Positions 8,261-15,826 are shown, counted from the first letter of the stretch. The stretch: 64,000 nt of DNA from an uncultured Pseudodesulfovibrio sp. (GCF_963662885.1 NZ_OY760065.1:196001-260000), one strand, 5' to 3'. The notes: generated from the letters alone by a model not told the origin. Numbers and translations: made by a program.

Positions 8261-8295
8261 GGGCCAGTGCTGCTAAGGGCATTGGCCCTTTTTTT
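8261..8295 (+). terminator. Rho-independent terminator after the 166-aa/120-aa gene pair
   Basis: The stem GGGCCAGTGC pairs with GCATTGGCCC (one G-U) around an eight-base loop and is followed by a run of seven T. Confidence 0.9.
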
Positions 8296-8647
8296 GTGTC
8301 AAAAGGTAGGGGGCAAACGCCATTTTTATTGGGCGCTGGATCAATAATTATGCCTTCATTGCCCTCACTGAAATTCGCGAAATGTCACAGATCGCTCGTT
8401 GTCCCTTATGGGTTGGGAATTATCCTGAAAAATATTTAATATTTTCACTTCTTGCATAGAAATGATGAGTGTGTGGCTAAAATGGTCCTGCATCGTTTCT
8501 TAAATCGATAAATAATTTCACAAATATTGGACGTTAGTCCGATTGGAAATGTGTGGGAGAAGGTTCGTCCTTCTCCTTTTCTATTTGTGTGGAGCTTGTC
8601 CTGGATTAGGTCAACTCCCATTAATCTCTATTTGATTGGAGGTAGCT
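8296..8647 (+). other. Rep leader region, 352 bases without a gene
   Basis: No open frame here looks real. The region is AT-rich and ends in two hairpins: GGAC/GTCC (8529-8540) and a terminator-like GGAGAAGG/CCTTCTCC stem with a T-rich tail (8556-8586). They sit 60-120 bases ahead of the rep start. This could be a rep leader with an attenuator, or a short regulatory RNA that ends before rep. Confidence 0.45.
8555..8586 (+). terminator. Terminator-like hairpin in the rep leader (possible attenuator)
   Basis: An eight-bp perfect stem (GGAGAAGG/CCTTCTCC) with a five-base TTCGT loop is followed by TTTTCTATTT. No coding gene lies immediately upstream; the preceding genes already end at the 8261 terminator. 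It therefore ends either a non-coding transcript or a prematurely stopped rep mRNA. Confidence 0.65.
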
Positions 8648-9712
8648 ATGCAGGAAATTCGTTATGATCAGTTATCACCACCTGAAAAGCGATTTGTAGA
8701 TCATTTGGAAGATCGACCCAGTTATGGAAAGGAAAAACATATGTCGCAGTTTGGTCCAAAGGACCAGGCTTTGAAATCTGGCAACTATATTCAACTGCCA
8801 AGAGGTCAACATTGTTATGTCGGTGTTGATTTGGATTATCCATCGGCAGCTTTGTCGTGGATGGACGGAGTATATCCTGCGCCAACCATAGTCTTGTGGA
8901 ATCCGCAGAATGGACATGCAAATCTGTTTTGGGAGTTGAAAACTCCTGTTTTTCGACCATGTGATTTGAATCGTCACAAAGTAAATCGAAAACCATTGAA
9001 TTATTTTAAGGATGTTCAATACGGATATTGCATGTCGTTGGGTGGCGATCCAGGATACACGTCAAGTTCAATCAAGAATCCATATTCGAGAAGTTGGAAT
9101 GTTGAATGGTATGACAATGTATATGATCTACCTGAATTGGCAGAATATGTTCCGACTAATTTGCGATTGGTTAAGTCTGACGAAGATGACATTTTTGCTG
9201 GTCGCAATGACGAGTTGTTTAGTGTTGCTAGAAAGTGGGCATATCGGAAAGTCTTCGAATTGGATGAAGTATCTTTTGACTCGACAGTTCGGCAATTTTG
9301 TGTCGATTACAACGAGTATTCAATTCCAGATCATTGGCCTGAGAAAGGGCCGCTTTCAATGTCAGAGGTTTCGAGTGTGGCAACAGGTATTATCAAGTGG
9401 GTAATTCGTGAAAAGGAATCCGGCGGCTTTAAGCAACGACTTAAGAATCACGGAGTGATGAAACTTGATAAAATTGATGCAGAACTTCATGACGATATTA
9501 AAGTTCAGATGACTTCATGTCGTCAGGCTATTGGTGCTGCATACACGCATCGAACTCGGAAACAAAAAACTGAACATAATATTGCTTGTGCGATTCAAAA
9601 AGTTCGTTCCGAAAATCGATGTGTGGTGAAGAGAGAGATTGCCGAAATAGCAGGTGTGTCAGTGGCAACATTGAGATACTATTCCCATCTATTTAAAAAT
9701 CTCTACCAATAG
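8648..9712 (+). CDS. rep: Plasmid-type replication initiator (ColE2-like Rep/replicase family)
   Basis: This 354-aa protein has an acidic VGVDLDYP segment near residue 60 and the motif NPQNGHANLFWELKTPV, which resembles the NP-NGHxH conserved block of ColE2-family Rep proteins (replicase/PriCT type). The C-terminus (REIAEIAGVSVATLRYY) looks like a helix-turn-helix that would bind an origin. The ATG at 8648 is chosen for its RBS (TGGAGGT, five bases upstream). Such Rep proteins prime plasmid replication at a nearby origin. Its presence in a chromosomally integrated element suggests replication after excision. The 736 bases downstream hold inverted repeats that could be the origin. Confidence 0.75.
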   Translation: MQEIRYDQLSPPEKRFVDHLEDRPSYGKEKHMSQFGPKDQALKSGNYIQLPRGQHCYVGVDLDYPSAALSWMDGVYPAPTIVLWNPQNGHANLFWELKTPVFRPCDLNRHKVNRKPLNYFKDVQYGYCMSLGGDPGYTSSSIKNPYSRSWNVEWYDNVYDLPELAEYVPTNLRLVKSDEDDIFAGRNDELFSVARKWAYRKVFELDEVSFDSTVRQFCVDYNEYSIPDHWPEKGPLSMSEVSSVATGIIKWVIREKESGGFKQRLKNHGVMKLDKIDAELHDDIKVQMTSCRQAIGAAYTHRTRKQKTEHNIACAIQKVRSENRCVVKREIAEIAGVSVATLRYYSHLFKNLYQ

Positions 9713-9896
9713 TCCATTTGTTCTGTTTACATGATGGAAAAATAATCGAAATAAATACTCTTTGTTTGAAATGGGACCTTTTAGCCATATATCCTGATGT
9801 ACCATTTTACCAGTTTATTTACCGTATTATCGTAGAGTATTTGTGTTCACTTTTTGTGTGCCGAGGACCCTCATCGGCCAGTTGTCGGTAAAAATT

Positions 9897-9920
9897 GGGG
9901 AGAGCGTATCTGCTCTCCCC
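9897..9920 (-). terminator. Hairpin, terminator-like on the minus strand
   Basis: A perfect nine-bp stem GGGGAGAGC/GCTCTCCCC has a six-base loop. On the minus strand it is followed by AATTTTTACC; on the plus strand there is no T-run. No minus-strand gene is evident to its right, so its role may be structural. Confidence 0.45.
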
Positions 9921-9994
9921 ATACTATGTGACAAACACTTCTAAGTAGTTTGTCGTGTCCCAACTGGCGCCATGATCCTTTCAGCGGCGTATGA

Positions 9995-10058
9995 CGGGAG
10001 GCTGCTGATCGGACCTATATGTGAAGAAGGCGTATCAGCTGAAGAATTTATCCTCCCG
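9995..10058. repeat. Nested inverted repeat (possible origin element or structured RNA)
   Basis: The outer arms CGGGAGG (9995-10001) and CCTCCCG (10052-10058) are perfectly complementary. Inside them GCTGAT (10004-10009) faces ATCAGC (10034-10039). Two nested perfect stems in 64 bases within an otherwise empty region suggest selection for structure. Confidence 0.45.
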
Positions 10059-10448
10059 ATACACCTCCGCGATGAGCCGGTTACTAGCCTCAGTCTGATC
10101 ATCGCCATACCCCTATAAGTTATGTGTTTTTAGGGTGTTAAAACATAGTGAAGGGTGTGCTTTTTAACTGCGACGGTCGATGATACCAGACACATTGAGA
10201 ACAATATCCTTTGGGATTGAGGGGGAACCGGACCCCAAGCCCGGAACACCCCAAATTTCGCGCAAAACACCCTCTTCCTGGGATTTGGCCCATATTTGGG
10301 ACCCACCCCCAAGCAAGGTCCCAAAAATCCAGGAAATCGCAAATTTGGAAGTTGTTGGGAATGTCCTTAATCTTGGTCATTAAGTGAAATAATTAAGACT
10401 CTTATACAGATATATATTTGTCATCTAGCCTTCAAACAAAAGGAGAAA

Positions 10449-10865
10449 ATGATGGCGAAGAAGCAATCTGGAAAGATGTTCGAGAGTAAGTTCAACGAGG
10501 AACTTCTTACCCAGCTCATAGAGGAGGGTAAGTCGGCTGATGAAATTCAAGATGCACTTGGAATCGTATCTAAGCAGAGCTTGAGGCAACATGTTTTGAA
10601 ATGGATGAACATTCATCGAACATTCGTGGATGTTCCGGGGCTGTACACTCGTAACAGTCCTACTCCTCAAATCAGCTTCAAGAAAGAGTTGAGGTTAAGT
10701 AAGAACATGCTTGCACCCGGCAAATTCAAGCATGGTGACAAGTTCGAGATCGAGGAGATGACCAATGCCAGGATTGTTCTGGCAAGGATCGGTGCAGAGG
10801 TTTCGGTGGAAGATTCATCGGAGGAAGTCGAAGCTGATCCTGAGGCTGAGTTCGATCTTGGATAA
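10449..10865 (+). CDS. Hypothetical protein with an AbrB-like C-terminal segment (138 aa)
   Basis: The N-terminal half (about residues 15-50) looks like a helix-turn-helix. A later stretch, SKNMLAPGKFKHGDKFEIEE and then ARIVLARI, resembles the swapped-hairpin AbrB/SpoVT fold (GDxFEI ... IVLxRI). The tail is strongly acidic. This makes a DNA-binding regulator plausible, for instance of the element's copy number or stability, but I cannot name it. The RBS AAAGGAG precedes tandem ATG codons at 10449 and 10452. It is monocistronic, ended by a terminator at 10872. Confidence 0.55.
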   Translation: MMAKKQSGKMFESKFNEELLTQLIEEGKSADEIQDALGIVSKQSLRQHVLKWMNIHRTFVDVPGLYTRNSPTPQISFKKELRLSKNMLAPGKFKHGDKFEIEEMTNARIVLARIGAEVSVEDSSEEVEADPEAEFDLG

Positions 10866-10871
10866 TCGAAT

Positions 10872-10904
10872 GGGCCGTATCTTCGGATATGGCCCTTTCT
10901 CTTT
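10872..10904 (+). terminator. Rho-independent terminator after the AbrB-like gene
   Basis: The stem GGGCCGTATC/GATATGGCCC with a TTCG tetraloop is followed by TTTCTCTTT. Confidence 0.9.
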
Positions 10905-11073
10905 CGGAATGTACGATTTTCCCTAAAAACGTACGTTCGGACCAATCCCATAACTTCGGTTAAAGATCACAACGAGTTATCTCAATTGGATTTAGCTCAG
11001 CTTTCAACGTGCCGTTTTGAATGGACGTTTTTACAATGTGGGATGCAAATTCAAACATTGAAGGAGGGGGAAC

Positions 11074-11631
11074 ATGAAGGTGCAGCCTTTCACTAGCTTG
11101 AAGGACATTCGGAACATCAAGAAGTTACTTCGAGATAAGCCAAGAGACTTGTTGCTCTTCACCATGGGGGTGAACATCGGAATGAGAGTCCAAGATTTGC
11201 TGACCCTGAAAGTTTCCGATGTGATCGACAAGAAGGTCGGTAGCAGGATCGCGGTACGAGAAAAGAAGACAGGAAAAGAAAACGTGATTGTGGTGAACAA
11301 AGAAATCCTGTCCTGCTTTAAGTTCTACCTTTCGAGTTCGGGTCCAGGCCACGACCATTTCCTATTCCAAAGTCGGAAGGGGCAGAATCAGCCGCTTACA
11401 ACGTATCGAGTTACAGGGTTGGTCAAGGAATGGGCGAAGGCGTTGAATATCTCTGGGAACTATGGAGCACATAGTTTGAGGAAGAGTTTTTGCTACATTC
11501 AGCGAGTTCACTTCGGAGTTCCATGGGAGGTGTTGAGTAAACGGCTGAATCATTCATCACCCAGCATAACCAGGGCCTATATTGGAGTTCAGCAAGAGGA
11601 GGTCGAGGAAATCCTTATGAACAACATCTAA
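11074..11631 (+). CDS. Short tyrosine recombinase (catalytic domain only)
   Basis: The 185-aa protein is essentially a catalytic domain. First Arg is in NIGMRVQDLL, the beta-strand Lys in EKKTGKEN, the HxxR box in HSLRKS, the second His in LNHSS and the nucleophile Tyr in ITRAYIGV. It lacks the N-terminal arm-binding and core-binding regions of a full integrase. An RBS (GGAGGGGG) precedes the ATG. Small recombinases like this on plasmids and ICEs can resolve multimers; the full-length integrase at 12733 more probably handles tRNA-Pro integration. Confidence 0.85.
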   Translation: MKVQPFTSLKDIRNIKKLLRDKPRDLLLFTMGVNIGMRVQDLLTLKVSDVIDKKVGSRIAVREKKTGKENVIVVNKEILSCFKFYLSSSGPGHDHFLFQSRKGQNQPLTTYRVTGLVKEWAKALNISGNYGAHSLRKSFCYIQRVHFGVPWEVLSKRLNHSSPSITRAYIGVQQEEVEEILMNNI

Positions 11632-11760
11632 CCTTGAACGGGGCTTCGAAAGAGGCTCCGTTTTTGTTTGGGTAGGTCGTGAGTAATCATCCCGTTCATA
11701 CAGAAATACATCTTGAAAGTGACACATCTTGTGTCGGAACTTTCAACAAGGAGAAATTTT

Positions 11761-12051
11761 ATGATCGGTAAAGGGCTGTTCATGTTAGCAACCACTGCGG
11801 CGATTGCTACTGCTGTGTCATCTGGACCGGTTTTGTCTGTCACGGCCCCTCTGTTCTGGTGGGGGACTAAAACCTACAAGGTCGGAGCTCTCGCTGCTTG
11901 CGGCATTGCTACTGCCCTGAGTCTTGGAAAGGCTACGGGGCACGTAATGGGTGAAACGGCCAGTGTGGCCACGATTCATGGCGCAAGTGAATTGAGTCAT
12001 CAGTTGGCAGAACGTCTCAAGCAGGCCAAAGACGAATCCCAAAAATCCTAG
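11761..12051 (+). CDS. Small predicted membrane protein (96 aa)
   Basis: Starting at ATG 11761, supported by CAAGGAGA nine bases upstream, the product has a hydrophobic segment at about residues 5-33 and another near 42-58, with a charged Lys/Glu/Gln-rich tail (AERLKQAKDESQK). I do not recognise the family. It is monocistronic and followed by a terminator. Confidence 0.55.
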   Translation: MIGKGLFMLATTAAIATAVSSGPVLSVTAPLFWWGTKTYKVGALAACGIATALSLGKATGHVMGETASVATIHGASELSHQLAERLKQAKDESQKS

Positions 12052-12059
12052 TTCGAAAT

Positions 12060-12091
12060 AACCCGGTCATTAGGCCGGGTTTTCATTTTGT
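12060..12091 (+). terminator. Rho-independent terminator after the small membrane protein gene
   Basis: AACCCGG pairs with CCGGGTT around an eight-base loop and is followed by TTCATTTTGTTT. Confidence 0.85.
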
Positions 12092-12483
12092 TTGGATCGG
12101 ATAATACGCCGTTACCTATTCGCGGGTGAGGAGGTGGACGTAAAAACCGCATGGTTGAGCCATTTGTCGATAGAATACCTAGTCAAAAATAATACGAGAA
12201 AATAAATCGGCTTCAAGGGCTGCGGCAAAAACGCTGATGGTGCCTGTGTTGCGGTGTCTCATTTTATGCGTGAAATTTCTACTACAACTATTTAAAATAA
12301 TTGAATTTATATCTTGACTCGATTGGGTGGAAGATTTACATGTTTACTATTAACGCGATTGCCTCTCTCAGGCACCCCCGTCGGCGTTGCGACACCGGCA
12401 GCAGATTGACTCCTCCCGATCTTGTAGACGGCGAGGACACCATTAATCCCAGATTCAACATATAGCTCCGTAAGGAGTTCCCC
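12092..12483 (+). other. Leader of the xis-int pair, 392 bases without a gene
   Basis: No coding frame is convincing. A possible sigma70 promoter has TTGACT at 12314-12319 and TACATG at 12337-12342, 17 bases apart. The RBS of the excisionase-like gene (GGAG at 12474) lies in a small hairpin CTCC-GTAA-GGAG (12466-12477), which might modestly limit translation. Confidence 0.4.
12314..12342 (+). promoter_or_regulatory. Candidate promoter for xis-int
   Basis: TTGACT and TACATG are 17 bases apart, about 140 bases ahead of the excisionase-like gene. The -35 is good and the -10 is poor. Confidence 0.35.
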
Positions 12484-12729
12484 ATGAAACCTGAAACAAA
12501 GGAGTTCATTCAGGAAGGTCCGTTTATGAACGGGAAAGCTGCTGCCGAGTATTGCGGATATAGCCACGATCATTTCCGTCACCTTGCATCTGAGTATCAA
12601 ATTCCTCGCTGCGGCCCTCGAAATACCCGTTATGCGCGTTCGACTTTGGACACGTGGATGAGTTCGCCCAACTGCTTTATTTTTAAGGCTTTACCGAAAC
12701 GTAGAACCTTAAAGAAGTTGGAGGTGTAG
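12484..12729 (+). CDS. xis: Excisionase-like HTH protein
   Basis: The 81-aa protein has an HTH_17-type DNA-binding core: NGKAAAEYCGYSHDHFRHL, then a strand region (RNTRYARSTLDTWM), as in recombination directionality factors. It lies three bases ahead of the integrase gene, whose RBS (GGAGGT) is within the last codons of this one. Position and fold make an Xis role likely; a simple repressor of the integrase is the alternative. Confidence 0.7.
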   Translation: MKPETKEFIQEGPFMNGKAAAEYCGYSHDHFRHLASEYQIPRCGPRNTRYARSTLDTWMSSPNCFIFKALPKRRTLKKLEV

Positions 12730-12732
12730 CTC

Positions 12733-13755
12733 GTGAGTGTCCACAAGAGATTGAATGGAACGTACTTCGTTTCCTTCCGGGACAGTGGCGGTAGGCAGCG
12801 GACAAAGAACACAGGTAGTGGCGAAGAAGGTAAACGAGCGGCAGAGGCCCTGGATCATGAGATCAAGGCCAAGAAGCTTCGTGGTGAAGAGGTCGAACAA
12901 CAGTCCCGGAGGGGTATGTATTTCGATGAGCTTTGCCAACTTTGTATCGACACCAAGAAGTCCGAAGGGAAGGGCGGCAATGGTTGGCTGAAGGATTGGG
13001 CCAACAACCTGAACAACCATATCCTCCCAGGTTTGCCGATGGTTCCAGTGAACGAACTGACAATGCAGGACATTCTCAGCTTCATGATGCGCAAGTATGC
13101 GGGACATGCACCGTCTACCCGTAACCGTTACCTGAGCTACCTCAAGGTCATTCTCAACTTCGGTGTTGAGCATGGTCTTATCGATCACAATCCTTTGAAG
13201 AGATGGAAGAAGGCTAAGGAGAAGCCTCGTCAATCAACCCTGACTGTCGAGCAGCTTAAGGCCATCATTGAACATGCTGCGCCGCACTTGAGGTGGGCTT
13301 TGGAAGTCGCGTTCTACCTTGGTGTACGTACCGGCGAATCTGAGCTTCTGAGCTTACGTTGGGATCAGGTCAATTGGGAGAACAAGGAGATCGAGGTCTA
13401 TGCGACGAAGACCAATACCTTCCGCAAGATTCCTCTTTCTCCCGCATTCTTCGAGAAGTTGAAGGCACGTTTCCCTGAAGCTAACACGGAGTTTCTGGTC
13501 GAGTATCAAGGTCGTCAGATCAAATCGATCAAGGGAGCATTTCGAACTGCTCGAAAGAAGGCCGGCGTTGGCAAGTCTGTAATCACCTACGACATTAGAC
13601 ATCTGTTCGCCACGACCTTGTTAAACAAGGGTGGTGACTTGGCAAGTGTTTCCAACTTGATGGGGCATGCTTCCACGAAGATGACGGCAGATCAGTACTA
13701 CCATGTATTGAAAGAGGAAAAGGTTCGCACCGTGAACCTGTTGCCTGAACTGTAA
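12733..13755 (+). CDS. int: Tyrosine-type site-specific integrase
   Basis: This 340-aa protein has the full integrase layout: an N-terminal arm-binding region (FVSFRDSGGRQRTK), a SAM-like core-binding domain (about residues 60-160) and a catalytic domain. Catalytic residues are Arg in GVRTGESELL, Lys in ATKTNTFRK, Arg and His in TYDIRHLFAT (Tyr in place of the usual His of HxxR), His in GHAS and nucleophile Tyr in ADQYYHV. It starts with GTG. It is the likely enzyme for integration into the tRNA-Pro anticodon loop, though it lies about 2 kb from the right end rather than next to it. Confidence 0.92.
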   Translation: MSVHKRLNGTYFVSFRDSGGRQRTKNTGSGEEGKRAAEALDHEIKAKKLRGEEVEQQSRRGMYFDELCQLCIDTKKSEGKGGNGWLKDWANNLNNHILPGLPMVPVNELTMQDILSFMMRKYAGHAPSTRNRYLSYLKVILNFGVEHGLIDHNPLKRWKKAKEKPRQSTLTVEQLKAIIEHAAPHLRWALEVAFYLGVRTGESELLSLRWDQVNWENKEIEVYATKTNTFRKIPLSPAFFEKLKARFPEANTEFLVEYQGRQIKSIKGAFRTARKKAGVGKSVITYDIRHLFATTLLNKGGDLASVSNLMGHASTKMTADQYYHVLKEEKVRTVNLLPEL

Positions 13756-13833
13756 TTGCAGTTAGGCGTGATATTTCACCAGACCTACCGTTAAAATTGG
13801 CGGTAGGTCGTCATCAAGTCTTTAGGTGATGAA

Positions 13834-14202
13834 ATGTATAAAAAAAGTCGTTTTTGGGGAACGTTAGACAATCTGAAGTATTTTGTGAGTCAATCCCATG
13901 TTCGTGGTAGGTGGTGGAAACCATACAGCAATATGCATCAGTTCAACCCTACCAATGGAGGATGTCTCATTTGGTGGCCATCGAAGAGGACCATGGTGAT
14001 GCAGGGCAACTGGACGGAAGATGATGCAACTGCACTTCTGAGTGTGGTCAACTTCGGCCCTTACAAAGCTGCTCTTGTCGAGGTGCCGGATGTGTCTAAA
14101 CAAGTAGGCAGCATTCTGGCTGATCTGAACGAAGTAGAAGACTACTTCGTGATGCCGGACCTGACCTCGTATGTGAACGCTCTGATGGCTGATATTCGCT
14201 AG
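13834..14202 (+). CDS. Hypothetical protein (122 aa)
   Basis: I do not recognise it. It is a Trp-rich soluble protein (GRWWKPYS, CLIWWPSKR, GNWTEDDA) with a helical C-terminal third. An RBS (TTAGGTGA) precedes the ATG. It is downstream of int and ends at a terminator at 14237, so it may be expressed alone. Confidence 0.55.
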   Translation: MYKKSRFWGTLDNLKYFVSQSHVRGRWWKPYSNMHQFNPTNGGCLIWWPSKRTMVMQGNWTEDDATALLSVVNFGPYKAALVEVPDVSKQVGSILADLNEVEDYFVMPDLTSYVNALMADIR

Positions 14203-14236
14203 AATTACATCCCCAACGCATTTGGGGGGATTACTG

Positions 14237-14272
14237 GGCCAGTCGTTGTCGTAGCGGCTGGCCTTTCCTTTT
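14237..14272 (+). terminator. Rho-independent terminator after the 122-aa gene
   Basis: GGCCAGTCG pairs with CGGCTGGCC (one G-U) and is followed by TTTCCTTTT. Confidence 0.8.
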
Positions 14273-14399
14273 GTGAAATACAGTGGTCGACATTGCTATC
14301 GTGATTTTGTATTGGACTACAGTTAGTATCAATGGCAATTTTTATTATATCCTGAGTGGTTGATGTTAGGTGAACCGAAAATGTTTGGACGAGGACAAT

Positions 14400-15371
14400 A
14401 TGGTTAGAAAACGCCGAGCGGTTACGCAAATAAGTGAAGATTTATCGATCAGTATTTTTAGAAAGTTGATACCTGAGAGTTGGGTTATACATGAATACAA
14501 GCCTGACTATGGAATAGATTGTGTTGTCGAGTTGTTCGACTATATAGACTCAACAAAAACGGTGGCGGAAACACTTGGTGAAAATATTTATATTCAACTA
14601 AAATCCACAAAAGGTATTCAGTTCAAAAAAAAGAAATTGTATCCACACAAGTGTGTTGAAAAGTATAAGTTGGAAATTGACAAGTCTGAATATGTTGAAA
14701 TTGATACACTTAGTTTTTCAATCGAGGTTTCAGAGCTATTAACTGTTCAAGCAATGGGATCGGCTGTTCCTGTGCTGCTTGTTCTCGTTGATATAGAGAC
14801 TGAAAGAGCGTTTTATGTCTGTTTAAATGACTATATTGATAAAATCATCGTACCTGAGGATCCCAAGTTCCGTAGTAAAAGTTATAAGACAATTTACATA
14901 CCAGTTCATAATGAAATTAAAATAGATGATGATTATCTTGTTCCACTACGATTCTATGGAAAACGATCGAAGTTATATGCTGCATTTACCAAATTCCATT
15001 ATCAAAAGGTCGAGATTGATTATTTGTTGATGGGGACTTCACAGATATCCTATTCTGATTTTTTTAAGTTTAAAGAGGTGCTTGCGGTATTTATTGATTC
15101 TGCCATCAACCTTGATATTTGGCATGGTCATGAATTTTGGGGGATTATTCATTTACAATATGAAGAATTGCTAAACATAAAGGCATTATTGGAGGCTGAT
15201 GTTCCTTATAAAAAGAGCGGGCAGTTCGTTAGCCGTTGCTCAGAATTATGGCGAAACCTAAGTCTCCTGCCGCGAACTTATGAAGAAACAGTTCGAGAGT
15301 GGTTTTTACCTAAGAATTTGTCAGTCGAGATATCATTTCGTGGTTCAGTTACTCATAAATCTGACGATTAG
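14400..15371 (+). CDS. DUF4365 family protein, PD-(D/E)XK nuclease-like
   Basis: The 323-aa protein begins MVRKRRAVTQISEDLSISIF and has the DUF4365 pattern: DYGIDCVVELF followed by IYIQLKST, i.e. a D-(x)n-E-(x)n-QxK arrangement typical of PD-(D/E)XK nuclease folds. The C-terminal 150 residues are unrecognised. ATG 14400 has GAGGAC seven bases upstream and is preferred over GTG 14370. The gene is strongly AT-rich and sits alone at the right arm of the element, a typical cargo position. A defence nuclease role is inferred. Confidence 0.72.
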   Translation: MVRKRRAVTQISEDLSISIFRKLIPESWVIHEYKPDYGIDCVVELFDYIDSTKTVAETLGENIYIQLKSTKGIQFKKKKLYPHKCVEKYKLEIDKSEYVEIDTLSFSIEVSELLTVQAMGSAVPVLLVLVDIETERAFYVCLNDYIDKIIVPEDPKFRSKSYKTIYIPVHNEIKIDDDYLVPLRFYGKRSKLYAAFTKFHYQKVEIDYLLMGTSQISYSDFFKFKEVLAVFIDSAINLDIWHGHEFWGIIHLQYEELLNIKALLEADVPYKKSGQFVSRCSELWRNLSLLPRTYEETVREWFLPKNLSVEISFRGSVTHKSDD

Positions 15372-15426
15372 CCTTACGAACTTTATCCCTGGCCCCCAAC
15401 TTATGGCTAACCGAAAATGTTATCCT

Positions 15427-15438
15427 GGCGGTTATCCA
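15427..15438 (+). repeat. Possible integrase arm-type repeat, right copy (GGCGGTTATCCA)
   Basis: Eleven of twelve bases match 627-638 in direct orientation, about 210 bases inside the right direct repeat. This is weak evidence on its own. Confidence 0.25.
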
Positions 15439-15599
15439 CCCCAAAAATGGGGCCTTAAAATTGTTCCCAAAATCGACCTAAATCTGCCGCTCTGATGGAG
15501 CATAAAGACGGGCTAGAGTGCTTCCACAAGAGCAGGGGGAGAGAGTCGGAAAGAAGGGTTGGCTGGTGTCCGTTGGGACCTCGGCATGATGCACCAAAA

Positions 15600-15630
15600 A
15601 AGAAAATCGCCTCTCGTTAGAAAGGCGATT
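15600..15630 (-). terminator. Terminator of the tRNA-Pro/tRNA-Thr transcript (right copy)
   Basis: On the minus strand AAATCGCC pairs with GGCGATTT and is followed by a T-rich tract, just downstream of tRNA-Thr. Being outside the 188-bp repeat, this terminator was brought by the element. Confidence 0.75.
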
Positions 15631-15638
15631 TATTCAAT

Positions 15639-15826
15639 TATATGGAGCTGCTGGGCGGGATTGAACCGCCTACCTCATCCTTACCAAGGATGCGCTCTAC
15701 CGATTGAGCTACAGCAGCGTTCCGGCTGTTTTCGAAGAAATGGCAGGCCGATTTTTCATCGGCCCGCCGGGGTACTTCTTCGTTTGGTCGGGATGAAAGG
15801 ATTTGAACCTTCGACCCCTTGAACCC
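15639..15826. repeat. Right 188-bp direct repeat (attR side) of the integrated element
   Basis: This is the counterpart of 345-532, with mismatches at 15677 and 15691 that change both sides of one base pair in the tRNA-Thr anticodon stem. It joins the host 5' half of tRNA-Pro inside the anticodon loop, recreating a complete tRNA-Pro. Confidence 0.9.
15643..15718 (-). tRNA. tRNA-Thr(GGT), element-borne copy
   Basis: A complete cloverleaf with encoded CCA and anticodon GGT. Its anticodon stem is CATCC/GGATG where the left copy has CGTCC/GGACG, a compensated substitution. It lies 66 bases downstream of the intact tRNA-Pro, so the original Pro-Thr tandem unit is kept after integration. Confidence 0.95.

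Larger units (their letters stand above)
9713..10448. other. Non-coding region downstream of rep with several inverted repeats; possible origin or structured RNA
   Basis: No convincing gene lies in these 736 bases. Visible structures are a nine-bp hairpin GGGGAGAGC/GCTCTCCCC at 9897-9920 (T-rich on its minus-strand exit), a nested hairpin at 9995-10058 in which CGGGAGG pairs with CCTCCCG outside GCTGAT/ATCAGC, a GGCGCC palindrome near 9966, and inverted CCAAATTT (10251) and AAATTTGG (10341) elements. This density of dyads next to a Rep gene is consistent with a replication origin, but no clear tandem iterons are seen. Confidence 0.4.
533..15826. mobile_element. Integrated ~15.3-kb element in tRNA-Pro, carrying Rep, integrase, Xis and defence-like cargo
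   Basis: The limits are the ends of the 188-bp direct repeats in the tRNA-Pro anticodon loop. The element restores the tRNA-Pro 3' half and also brings its own downstream tRNA-Thr. It encodes a tyrosine integrase with an excisionase-like gene, a second short recombinase, a plasmid-type Rep, a DUF6573 protein and small unknown genes. Its cargo is an operon on the left arm and a DUF4365 gene on the right. No capsid, portal, terminase or conjugation genes are visible, so it looks like an integrative plasmid or a phage satellite rather than a complete prophage. It is clearly AT-richer than the chromosome to its right. Confidence 0.88.

Noticed and set aside
8296..8554. A coding gene in the rep leader
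   Set aside because: No frame of useful length with an RBS is present; the region is better explained as a leader or small RNA.
10035..10109. A minus-strand fragment reading GYGDDQTEASNRLIAEVYRE
   Set aside because: It looks protein-like but is only 25 codons between stops, has no start or RBS, and overlaps the inverted repeat; it may be chance or a relic.
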